Below are positions 1 to 8,583 of a DNA stretch of 64,000 nt, in pieces. The DNA is from Calothrix sp. NIES-4101 (GTDB lineage Bacteria; Cyanobacteriota; Cyanobacteriia; Cyanobacteriales; Nostocaceae): contig AP018280.1 of assembly GCA_004296455.1 (NCBI GenBank), positions 6,374,794 through 6,438,793 of the forward strand, in the 5' to 3' direction. Position numbers and translations under genes: made by a program. Under the pieces are notes generated by a model, which saw only the letters and a list, made by a program, of their open reading frames with translations, made no database searches and was not told the origin of the DNA. Positions within the stretch are counted from its first letter, which is position 1. Each line of letters opens with the position of its first letter.

Positions 1-19
1 TTTGCATGACTCATTTCAA

Positions 20-104
20 CGGAGAGGGTGGGATTCGAACCCACGGATGCTTTCACATCAAACGATTTCAAGTCGTTCGCATTCGACCACTCTGCCACCT
101 CTCC
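20..104 (-). tRNA. tRNA-Ser(UGA)
   Basis: On the minus strand the sequence folds as a class II tRNA. The acceptor arms GGAGAGG and CCTCTCC pair over seven bases. The anticodon stem AACGA/TCGTT encloses the loop CTTGAAA, which gives anticodon UGA. There is a long variable arm, and the T loop TTCGAATC is intact. The base after the acceptor is G, the serine discriminator, so the mature tRNA is 85 nt. The CCA tail is not encoded. It reads serine UCA-type codons. Confidence 0.97.
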
Positions 105-442
105 AAACTAACGGTCAGCTAGTTTTTAGATCGATAAATCGATCAGAATAATTAACGACCTAATTGATTAGGTTAACACATTTCCAGAATACTGCAACTA
201 GAAATTACAATTAGATAACAAGCAATTTCCCATTAAATTGCAAATTTCACGGATTACGACTCTTTTATCACATCAATTTTCCCAACCCAGGGCTAATTTT
301 CTCTCTAATTCTCTAGCTACCTTTCTCCAACGACTTTACAGCAAGCTGCTGCCCAGCCTATTTACCCCTTCTAGAGCAATAAGCATAGACAGCAACCTCA
401 TGACTAGAAGTCACGAGTATACAACTTACAGGAATTAATTAA
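105..442. other. spacer, tRNA-Ser to histidine kinase
   Basis: This 338-bp AT-rich spacer lies upstream of the tRNA and downstream of the kinase; both read leftward. It holds two small perfect hairpins, GATCGAT/ATCGATC at 129-144 and CCTAAT/ATTAGG at 159-172, in the likely tRNA promoter region. The one open frame (238-438) starts at a TTG without a ribosome binding site and resembles no protein I know. I see no gene here. Confidence 0.6.
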
Positions 443-1786
443 CTAACTTAGAGATTGCTGGATTGGGATTTCAATCACAAATTTTGCGCCTTTACCGGGA
501 GTAGATTCACAATATAATCTACCTTTATGCTTATCAACAATAATTTGGTGACTAATCGACAAACCTAGTCCAGTACCTTTGTTTACATCTTTAGTGGTAA
601 AAAAGGGATCAAATAATTTTGACATAATTTCTTCACAAATACCACAACCGTTATCAATAATATGGATTGCGACCCAATTATTGTTAAGTAATTGAGTAAT
701 AATTTTAATACAAGGGCTTGATTCTTCTTCTAGAACATCAATCGCATTTACCAAGATATTCATAAACACCTGATTAAGTTGACCAGGGAAACATTCAATT
801 TCCGGAAGTTCTGCATAATTTTTGATAATTTGTATTTCTGGATGGTTGGGTTTAGCTTTAAGGCGATTGTGCAAAATTAAGAGAGTACTTTCAATTCCTT
901 CGTGAATATTTACTTGTTTCAAATCAGCCTCATCCAAGCGTGAGAAGTTACGTAAAGACACAACAATTTCCTGAATACGTTCAGTGCCAAACTTCATTGA
1001 ATCTATGATTCTTGGTAAATCTGCAACTATAAACTCTAAATCAGCTGCATCTATTTCTTTTTCGATTTCGGGAACAGGTTGAGGATATACTTCCTGATAA
1101 ATATTTAGTAGATGGAGTAAATTATTAGTATATGTATGGATATGAGATAAATTACCATAGATAAAATTAATAGGGTTATTAATTTCATGGGCAACACCAG
1201 CAACTAGTTGTCCCAAGGCTGCCATTTTCTCATTTTGTACTAATCGGCTATAGTTATGCTGAAGGTTGGCTAAATTATTAGTAACTACTCTGGATTCTTC
1301 TTCTGCCTGCTGTAATTGAGCAAGTGTTAAAACATGAATTTGTGAGTGAGCTAGAAGTAAGTGATGGAAATCGAGTAACCCATATCTTGAGAACTTCGTC
1401 TGCACTACAATCGGTTCATACACGAGTTGCGGAGAACGCGCCAATGCCTTATGAGTAGCTTCTAAAATTGGTGTATCTTCAGGAAGTACAAACACCTCTG
1501 GTTGGATTATATTGTAGAGATTTTCGATAGGTCTGCTGGAAAATAACCCCAAACTATAAGGGCGACTCATATATTCAAAAAATCTTCGTCGCGAAATCAT
1601 TCCCACATAATACTGATTTTTAGTGAGGATAATTCCTGGCAGTAGATTATCTTTCTCAAAGAGTTTAATTAAATCATCTCCTGGACAATTTAAGTCAATT
1701 TGAACTTGCCAAAGTGGTAACTCCTGCAAGGTTGAATTTAATCTTGGGTAAAGAACATCAGGAATTGATGTAAATAGGTCTTTCAT
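443..1786 (-). CDS. histidine kinase with N-terminal CBS-like sensor region
   Basis: This 447-residue soluble sensor kinase would autophosphorylate a histidine and pass the phosphate to an unknown partner. Residues 1 to about 155 look like a CBS-domain pair (GIILTKNQYYVGMISRRR; later VLPEDTPILEA), a module that often binds adenine nucleotides. A short coiled coil follows. The H-box is GVAHEINNP with His200. The ATPase domain shows the N-box NQVFMNILVNAID, the G1 box DNGCGI and the G2 box GTGLGLSIS. There is no membrane segment and no receiver domain. The transmitter closely matches those at 7.7, 19.2 and 28.0 kb, so the four form one paralogous group. No response regulator is adjacent. The ATG at 1784-1786 has only a weak ribosome binding site. 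Confidence 0.88.
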   Translation of the reverse strand: MKDLFTSIPDVLYPRLNSTLQELPLWQVQIDLNCPGDDLIKLFEKDNLLPGIILTKNQYYVGMISRRRFFEYMSRPYSLGLFSSRPIENLYNIIQPEVFVLPEDTPILEATHKALARSPQLVYEPIVVQTKFSRYGLLDFHHLLLAHSQIHVLTLAQLQQAEEESRVVTNNLANLQHNYSRLVQNEKMAALGQLVAGVAHEINNPINFIYGNLSHIHTYTNNLLHLLNIYQEVYPQPVPEIEKEIDAADLEFIVADLPRIIDSMKFGTERIQEIVVSLRNFSRLDEADLKQVNIHEGIESTLLILHNRLKAKPNHPEIQIIKNYAELPEIECFPGQLNQVFMNILVNAIDVLEEESSPCIKIITQLLNNNWVAIHIIDNGCGICEEIMSKLFDPFFTTKDVNKGTGLGLSISHQIIVDKHKGRLYCESTPGKGAKFVIEIPIQQSLS

Positions 1787-2667
1787 ACTGTCAACTCTAG
1801 CCGGAGTTTTGGGTTTTCAGTATTTAGTTTTCCCATATATCCTAACTTTATTTACATCTAGGAGGCTGCAAATTAAAATTACAGAAATATGGGAGGATTG
1901 AACTTGAATAATAACCCTCTTTTATCACTATCTCCAGAGAATAATTGCAAAGCCTTGCTATATAAGCTTTTTGCTCAAAAGCTCATGGTTTTTAGTTTCT
2001 GTTAGGAAATAAACGCTCAAATTTGCTTCCTGTATGAAGTTTAAAAATTGCGTTCGATTTTTAGTTTCCCAGAGTGACAAATCAGGGATAATGACATCTA
2101 GCCTGAAAATAGCTTACCTATTCAGCTATTACTTGATATATTTCATCTTTGTAGACAGTAGTTTGTAGACAGTAGTCTATGAATTATTTGTTGAATCCTG
2201 TAACATTTGCAAGCAAAGATAGAGTCTACACTTGGCTGACATCTCTGCTAAGAATCGGCGATGTGAGACGAATTTTTGACAAAATGATGATTGTACCTGT
2301 TAAAAAAGTGAAGCTAGAAGTTGTGCATTTTGCCATCTTGTCGCAATTAAGGGAGTTTCTTGAGAATACTATTTATTTTCAGATTACTTTTGTCAATTAA
2401 GAAGTATTATCTGTGTAACCAGCAAACATGAGTACATTTATCCTGAGAAGATAGTATCAGAGATTTTCTGAAAAATGACCCAAAAAGGGTTATTGTCTGT
2501 AATTGTTTGACAAGTTGATAAACAATCAAAAATCCAGGATATACATAAGTATTTTTAATATTTGTTTAGTAAAGTTTACATGTTATTTAGGGAATCCTAT
2601 TTGAAGAACAAAAAAAGATGCGTTCATCCGAATGCATAGGTTAACGCACTTCGTAGCAGGTAACTTT
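1787..2667. other. divergent spacer between two kinase genes
   Basis: This 880-bp AT-rich region separates divergent kinase genes and should hold both promoters. It contains a 14-bp tandem duplication (2149-2176) and a hairpin TGACCC/GGGTTA near 2475-2491 without a clear T run. A 73-codon frame at 2179-2400 begins just after the duplication; it has no ribosome binding site and no recognisable family, so I do not call it a gene. Confidence 0.5.
2149..2176. repeat. 14-bp tandem duplication
   Basis: The unit TTGTAGACAGTAGT occurs twice head to tail, directly before the ATG of a doubtful 73-codon frame. It looks like a recent slippage duplication. Confidence 0.85.
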
Positions 2668-5600
2668 ATGCCCTCAACTTTAGTGATTCCAGGTTATGAA
2701 ATTTTAGAAGTGATTGATGAAGCTGAGAGTACTACAGTTTGTAGAGCCAAGTCACAGAAAAATAATCAACCTGTTATCTTAAAAGTCCTAAAAGCAGAAT
2801 ATTCAAGCTTAGAGCAGATTTCGCGGATCAAACATGAATATCAAACCACTAAAAATCTGAATTTAGAAGGAGTTGTTAAGGTTTACGAATTGGAAACCTT
2901 ACATAATTATCTTGTACTAGTGGCTGAAGATTTTGGTGGTATTAGTCTGAAAACATTTATCTCTCAATATCATAATTTACCAATTGAAAAATTTCTCACT
3001 ATTGCTTTACAAATAACAAAAGCATTAGTTTCTTTACATACTAATAAAATTATTCATAAAGATATCAAGCCTAGTAATATTATTATCAATCCAGAGACAA
3101 GAGAAGTAAAAATTACAGATTTTAGTATTGCAGTGCGCTTGACTCAGAAAACAACTCAATTCAATACTGAAGTAGTCAATTCTAGTCAGTTGGAAGGTAC
3201 TTTAGCTTATATGTCCCCAGAACAAACGGGACGGATGAATAGATGTATTGATTACCGTACTGACTTTTATTCCTTAGGTGTGACTTTTTACGAACTGTTA
3301 ACAGGTAAACTACCATTTGTGAGCGAAGATGCTTTAGAAATTGTATACGGGCATATTGCTAAGGTTCCCATTCCAGTTCAACATTTAAAACAAGCAATTC
3401 CGAATACTATTGCTGCAATTACTGCTAAATTGATGGCAAAAAATGCTGAAGATAGATATCAAAGTGCATCTGGTTTGTTGGTAGATTTACAGCAATGTTT
3501 GGAAGAATATCAAGCCAAAGGAAGTATATCAGATTTTGTACCTGGAGAACGCGATCGCTTTAGCCAATTGAATATACCCCAAAAGCTCTATGGGCGGGAA
3601 TTGGAAACACAAAAGCTATCACAAGCATTTGCACGGGTAAGCCAAGGTAGCTGTGAACTGGTACAAATTAGTGGCGATTCGGGAGTTGGCAAATCTTTAC
3701 TAGTAAATGAGGTTTTCTCCAAACTTACTCATCAAAGTGGCTATTTTGCCTGCGGCAAATTCCAAGAATTCCCAGATGATATTTATCTTGCTGCACCTTT
3801 ACAAATATTACGGAATCTGATTAGGCAAATACTGACAGAGAGTCAGGATAAATTAGCTTTATGGAAAGAAAAGTTAATGCAAAGTTTTCATGGAAATGCC
3901 CAAGTAATTATAGATGTAGTACCCGAACTGGAATTATTAATTGGCAAACAAGAGATTTTGTCACAATTGATTCCTCAAGAAGAATTAAAGCGCTACATAA
4001 ATACTCTAATCAATGGAATTCGAGTTTTTGCGAGTTCAGAATATCCTTTAGTTCTCTTTTTTGAGAATACACAATGGATCGATACAGCATCTTTACAATT
4101 TTTACAACAATTAACTAGTGATGCCAAAAGTCGTTACATTTTAATAATTACCTCACATCAAGATGATAAAGTTGATTTTACTCATGCTTGGACACAGGCA
4201 TTAGAAGCAATTGTCGCCACAGGAAAAACCAGAGTAGAGTCTATTTTCCTCAAGTCATTGGCAATTGAATATGTACAAGAAATGATTGCCGAAACTCTCA
4301 ATAGTTCCCTAGAAAATATTGCTCCTTTAGCGAAAGTACTTTTTGAAAAAACTCAAGGTCATCCTTTTTTCTTGACGCAGTTGCTAAAGTCATTACATGC
4401 AGATAAAATCTTACATTTTGATTATCAAAAAGATACCTGGCTTTGGGATTTAAAGCAAATTCAAGAACAAAGTGTCAGCGATAATGTTGTAGAATTAATG
4501 ATTGGTAAATTACAAAAATTATCTCCAACCACGCAGCAGACATTACAATTAGCAGCATGTGTCGGTAATCAGTTTGATTTACACACCTTGGCAACGGTAA
4601 GTAGCAATACTAGCGAACAAGCAATGCAAGATATCTGGGATGCATTACAGCTAAATCTGATTGTGCCATTAAATAACGACTATCGTTTATTTCACCACAA
4701 CCAAATCGACACTCAAATAACAGATATTAACTATCAAACAAAATTTAACACAAAATTTAGATTTCAGTGCGATCGCATTCAACAAGCTACATACGATTTA
4801 ATTCCCCAGTCGCGTAAACAAAGAAATCATTGGGAAATCGGTGAACTATTATTAAAAAATATTGTTGATGAAGATTTAGAATCTCATATTTTTGAGCTTG
4901 TAAATCACTTAAATAGGGGTTTAGAGATACTTGCAACAGATGATGAAACCACTGAAAGTACAAAGCTGGAAATTGCTAGGCTTAATCTAATTGCTGGACG
5001 TAAAGCTCAGGCGATCGCAGCATATAATATGGCTTTAAAATATCTAGATATTGGGATTTCATTGATAGATCATAACAGTTGGGAAAGTGATTATAAATTA
5101 GTATTTTCATTATACGAAACTGCCACAGAAGCCGCTTATTTATGTGGTGAGTATGAGTTATTTGAAAAATTTTCGATGCAGGTAATTGCTAATGCAAAAA
5201 TACCACTAGATACAGTTAAAGTTTACGAAATTATTATCCAAGCAAGTACAGCACAAAACAAACCTCTCCAAGCAGTAAAAATAGCGAGACAAGCTGTACA
5301 AAAGTTCGGTGTTATTTTGCCCGATCAAGTAAGCACAGATGATATTAATAAATATCTACAAGTAATTATCAACCAACTTGATTGTGATGCTCAAAGTAAA
5401 AATATTGAAGATTTAGCCAATCTTCCTACAATGGAAAACCCGAACCATTTAGCAATTATACAACTATTATCTAGTGTTATTTTATCTGCATATATAAGTG
5501 ACCCCTTACTCGCACATTTAATTACATTAAAGCAAGTAGAATTATTGATTAAATTTGGCAACGCGCCTTCTGCTGCTTTTTGCTATGCCTGTTATGGAAT

Positions 5601-8502
5601 GCTATTAATAACTATTCAACAAGATATTGAAACAGCAGACAAATTTGGGAAATTAGCTCTGACTTTAGCAAAAAAAACTGAATCAAAGGTGATAAAGTCA
5701 ATGACTTACTATGTCGTTGGTGCATTTATCAACCATAGTAAAGACCATATCAAAGATTCCCTACCTATGTTCCAGAATGGATATCAAGCTGGACTTGAAG
5801 GTGGAAGTTCAGAATTTATTGGCTACTGTATCAGAGAGATTTGCCACTATTTATATTTAATGGGCAATGAATTAACAGTAGTAGCACAAAAACTCGATTA
5901 TATTCCTCAAGTGTTAGCAAACTTAAACCAAGCCAGAACATTATATAATTATCAAATAATTTGGCAAGCTGTGCAAAATTGGCTAGATAAATCTGATAAT
6001 CCCTGCATTTTACAGGGTGAAGCTTGCGATGAAAATAAATTATTACCAACTTTGCAGTCAGCTAATGAAATCGAAGGATTATTTCATTTTTATCTGCATA
6101 AACTAATTCTTTGCTATGCTTTCTCTGACTATGAACAAGCAGTAGAAATGGCAAAACATACCAGAAAATATTTAGCTGGAGGTCTGAGTTTTTCTAGTGT
6201 TCCTGTGTTCTACTTTTATGATTCGCTGGCGATTTTAGCTAACTGCCAACAAGATAATAGTGAGATTCAAGATTTACTCCAGCAAGTCAGTGATAACCAA
6301 CTAATCCTACAAAAATGGGCAGAAAATGCCCCAATGAATTATCAGCATAAATATGACTTAATTACAGCCGAAAAATATCGCGTTCTCGGACATAAATATC
6401 AAGCAATGGATTATTATGACCGAGCGATCGCTCTTGCACAAGAAAATGGCTATATTCAAGATGTTGCGCTGGCAAACGAACGTGCAGGTCAATTTTATCT
6501 AGCATTAAGTAAACCAAAAATTGCCCAAGCTTATATCTGGGAAGCTTATAATCGCTATATGCACTGGGGTGCAAAAGCTAAAATTAACCAATTAGAAAAA
6601 ATCTATCCTCACATAATTCAAAGAGAGCTACAAAAAGGAAAACGTCAATCCCAATCGACTTTAACAAACACCAAAAGTAGCACAACAACAAGTCAGCAAG
6701 TCTTAGATTTAACAACAGTCATTAAAGCCTCACAAGCAATTTCTAGTGAAATAGTTTTAGACAAATTACTATACAATTTACTACATATTATTTTAGAAAA
6801 TTCCTCCGCTCAAAAAGGCTCGATTATTTTAGAGCGCGATAACCAACTATTTATTGAAGCGATCGATAATGATGAGAATAGGCATGACATCCAATTAAAA
6901 ACACAAAAAGTTGATAGTAGCGAATATGTGCCGATTGCGGCGATTAATTATGTTCTCAGAACTCATGAATCTTTAGTTTTAGGAAATGCCAGTCAAGAAG
7001 GAATTGTACAGGCTGATTCCTATATAGTTGAGCAGCAAACAAAATCTTTATTATGTGCGCCAATTTTATATCAAGGTAAATTTATTGGTATTGTTTACCT
7101 CGAAAATAACCTAGTCACTAATGCATTTACAAAAGATAGATTACAAATTATTCAAGTTTTAACCTCTCAAGCCGCAACTGCAATTGAAAATGCGAAACTA
7201 TTTGCCAGAGAACAAGAGAAATCACAACAACTAACTAGATATTTAGCGCAATTAGCGCAACAAGAAGAACAATATCGTGGTATTTTTGAAAATACAATTG
7301 ATGGTTTAACTATTTGCGATTTAGAAACAGGTAAGTTCATCGCAGTCAATCAAGCCACAATTCAAATGTATGGATATACAAACGAAGAATGGCTCAATCT
7401 CCAGCCTCAAGATTTTATTCATCCCGATTACCTTCACTGTTTTAGTGAATTTACCGAAGCAGTCAAAAGTGGTAAAGAGTTTTTCCGTGAAGTCGTTACT
7501 TTTGGGAAAGATGGGAAACTATTTGATATTGAAGTCAAAGCCAATGGTATTCAATATAACGGCAAACTTCATGCATTATCAGTAACTCGAGATATAACCG
7601 ATCGCAAACGGGCTGAAAATTTTCTCAAGCAGGAAAGAAAAAATTTGGAAATTGCCCTCGACAAACTGCAACGCACCCAATCGCAGCTAGTGCAGACAGA
7701 AAAAATTTCCCAACTTGGGCAACTAGTAGCAGGTGTTGCTCATGAAGTTAATAACCCTGTCGGTTTTATTAATGGGAATCTTGCCCATGCCAAACAATAC
7801 GTCGAAGACTTAATTAATCTAGTTAATTTATATCAAGAAAAATTCCCTAATCCTGGTATTGAAATCACCGCAGAAATCGAAAACATTGATTTAGACTTCT
7901 TAAGACAAGACCTACTCAAAATGATTTCTTCGATGAAATTAGGTACAGATAGGATTCGCGATATTATGCGATCGCTACGCAATTTCTCTCGTGTAGATGC
8001 TAGCGAAAAACATCTAGTTAATATTCACGAAAACATTGACACAACCTTAATTGTCCTATCTCACCGGATTAAACATAAACCCGAACGACCCGCAATTCAA
8101 ATTATCAAAGAATACGGAGATATTCCCCTACTAAAATGTTTCTCCGGTCAAATCAATCAAGTGCTAATGAATTTACTTGCTAATGCGATTGACGCATTAG
8201 ATGAAGCAAATGTCGGTAAAACCTACCTGGAAATCGAAAAAAATCCCAACATTATCAAAATTACAACTTCCATAGCCGATAATCTCTTAACACTACGAAT
8301 TGCTGATAATGGTTCGGGGATGACAGAAGAAGTACGCCAAAAACTATTTGCAGCTTTCTTTACAACCAAACCCGAAGGTAAAGGTACAGGATTAGGTTTA
8401 TCAATTAGCTATCAAATAATTGTCGAAGCACATGGTGGCAAACTAGAGTGTTTTTCTTCTCCCGGAAATGGGGCAGAATTTTTTATACAACTACCAATTT
8501 AG
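2668..8502 (+). CDS. giant Ser/Thr kinase-ATPase-GAF-PAS-histidine kinase hybrid
   Basis: This 1944-residue soluble signalling protein joins two kinase chemistries. In order: a protein kinase domain (about 7-290) with lysine in VILKVLK, catalytic loop IHKDIKPSN at 129-137 and activation segment TDFSIA (DFS instead of DFG); an AAA/STAND-like ATPase with Walker A GDSGVGKS at about 336-343; a long helical, TPR-like middle; GAF (about 1352-1510); PAS (about 1535-1650); H-box GVAHEVNNP with His1692; and ATPase boxes NQVLMNLLANAID, DNGSGM and [10 protein letters not shown] chose the ATG at 2668 because AGG lies about 10 nt upstream and the protein then starts seven residues before the kinase fold, as in relatives; an in-frame ATG at 2632 is the alternative. 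This architecture is well known in Nostocales, but ligand and target are unknown. Confidence 0.92.
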   Translation: MPSTLVIPGYEILEVIDEAESTTVCRAKSQKNNQPVILKVLKAEYSSLEQISRIKHEYQTTKNLNLEGVVKVYELETLHNYLVLVAEDFGGISLKTFISQYHNLPIEKFLTIALQITKALVSLHTNKIIHKDIKPSNIIINPETREVKITDFSIAVRLTQKTTQFNTEVVNSSQLEGTLAYMSPEQTGRMNRCIDYRTDFYSLGVTFYELLTGKLPFVSEDALEIVYGHIAKVPIPVQHLKQAIPNTIAAITAKLMAKNAEDRYQSASGLLVDLQQCLEEYQAKGSISDFVPGERDRFSQLNIPQKLYGRELETQKLSQAFARVSQGSCELVQISGDSGVGKSLLVNEVFSKLTHQSGYFACGKFQEFPDDIYLAAPLQILRNLIRQILTESQDKLALWKEKLMQSFHGNAQVIIDVVPELELLIGKQEILSQLIPQEELKRYINTLINGIRVFASSEYPLVLFFENTQWIDTASLQFLQQLTSDAKSRYILIITSHQDDKVDFTHAWTQALEAIVATGKTRVESIFLKSLAIEYVQEMIAETLNSSLENIAPLAKVLFEKTQGHPFFLTQLLKSLHADKILHFDYQKDTWLWDLKQIQEQSVSDNVVELMIGKLQKLSPTTQQTLQLAACVGNQFDLHTLATVSSNTSEQAMQDIWDALQLNLIVPLNNDYRLFHHNQIDTQITDINYQTKFNTKFRFQCDRIQQATYDLIPQSRKQRNHWEIGELLLKNIVDEDLESHIFELVNHLNRGLEILATDDETTESTKLEIARLNLIAGRKAQAIAAYNMALKYLDIGISLIDHNSWESDYKLVFSLYETATEAAYLCGEYELFEKFSMQVIANAKIPLDTVKVYEIIIQASTAQNKPLQAVKIARQAVQKFGVILPDQVSTDDINKYLQVIINQLDCDAQSKNIEDLANLPTMENPNHLAIIQLLSSVILSAYISDPLLAHLITLKQVELLIKFGNAPSAAFCYACYGMLLITIQQDIETADKFGKLALTLAKKTESKVIKSMTYYVVGAFINHSKDHIKDSLPMFQNGYQAGLEGGSSEFIGYCIREICHYLYLMGNELTVVAQKLDYIPQVLANLNQARTLYNYQIIWQAVQNWLDKSDNPCILQGEACDENKLLPTLQSANEIEGLFHFYLHKLILCYAFSDYEQAVEMAKHTRKYLAGGLSFSSVPVFYFYDSLAILANCQQDNSEIQDLLQQVSDNQLILQKWAENAPMNYQHKYDLITAEKYRVLGHKYQAMDYYDRAIALAQENGYIQDVALANERAGQFYLALSKPKIAQAYIWEAYNRYMHWGAKAKINQLEKIYPHIIQRELQKGKRQSQSTLTNTKSSTTTSQQVLDLTTVIKASQAISSEIVLDKLLYNLLHIILENSSAQKGSIILERDNQLFIEAIDNDENRHDIQLKTQKVDSSEYVPIAAINYVLRTHESLVLGNASQEGIVQADSYIVEQQTKSLLCAPILYQGKFIGIVYLENNLVTNAFTKDRLQIIQVLTSQAATAIENAKLFAREQEKSQQLTRYLAQLAQQEEQYRGIFENTIDGLTICDLETGKFIAVNQATIQMYGYTNEEWLNLQPQDFIHPDYLHCFSEFTEAVKSGKEFFREVVTFGKDGKLFDIEVKANGIQYNGKLHALSVTRDITDRKRAENFLKQERKNLEIALDKLQRTQSQLVQTEKISQLGQLVAGVAHEVNNPVGFINGNLAHAKQYVEDLINLVNLYQEKFPNPGIEITAEIENIDLDFLRQDLLKMISSMKLGTDRIRDIMRSLRNFSRVDASEKHLVNIHENIDTTLIVLSHRIKHKPERPAIQIIKEYGDIPLLKCFSGQINQVLMNLLANAIDALDEANVGKTYLEIEKNPNIIKITTSIADNLLTLRIADNGSGMTEEVRQKLFAAFFTTKPEGKGTGLGLSISYQIIVEAHGGKLECFSSPGNGAEFFIQLPI

Positions 8503-8583
8503 AGAGTGAGGGATGTGGGGACAGGAATAATCAATCTAGAACTTGTCTTTCCCCGTCTCCCCCTCCACATCTTCCTCCCATAA

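Noticed and set aside
238-438. 66-codon open frame upstream of the tRNA gene
   Set aside because: TTG start, no ribosome binding site, no protein-like composition or known family.
2179-2400. 73-codon open frame between divergent kinase genes
   Set aside because: No ribosome site, follows a tandem duplication, no recognisable family; probably a chance frame.
8512-8571. GATGTGG/CCACATC inverted repeat between the giant kinase gene and topA as a terminator
   Set aside because: Only 7 bp with a 46-nt loop and no T run; better seen as part of the common GGGGAGA/TCTCCCC repeat wording.
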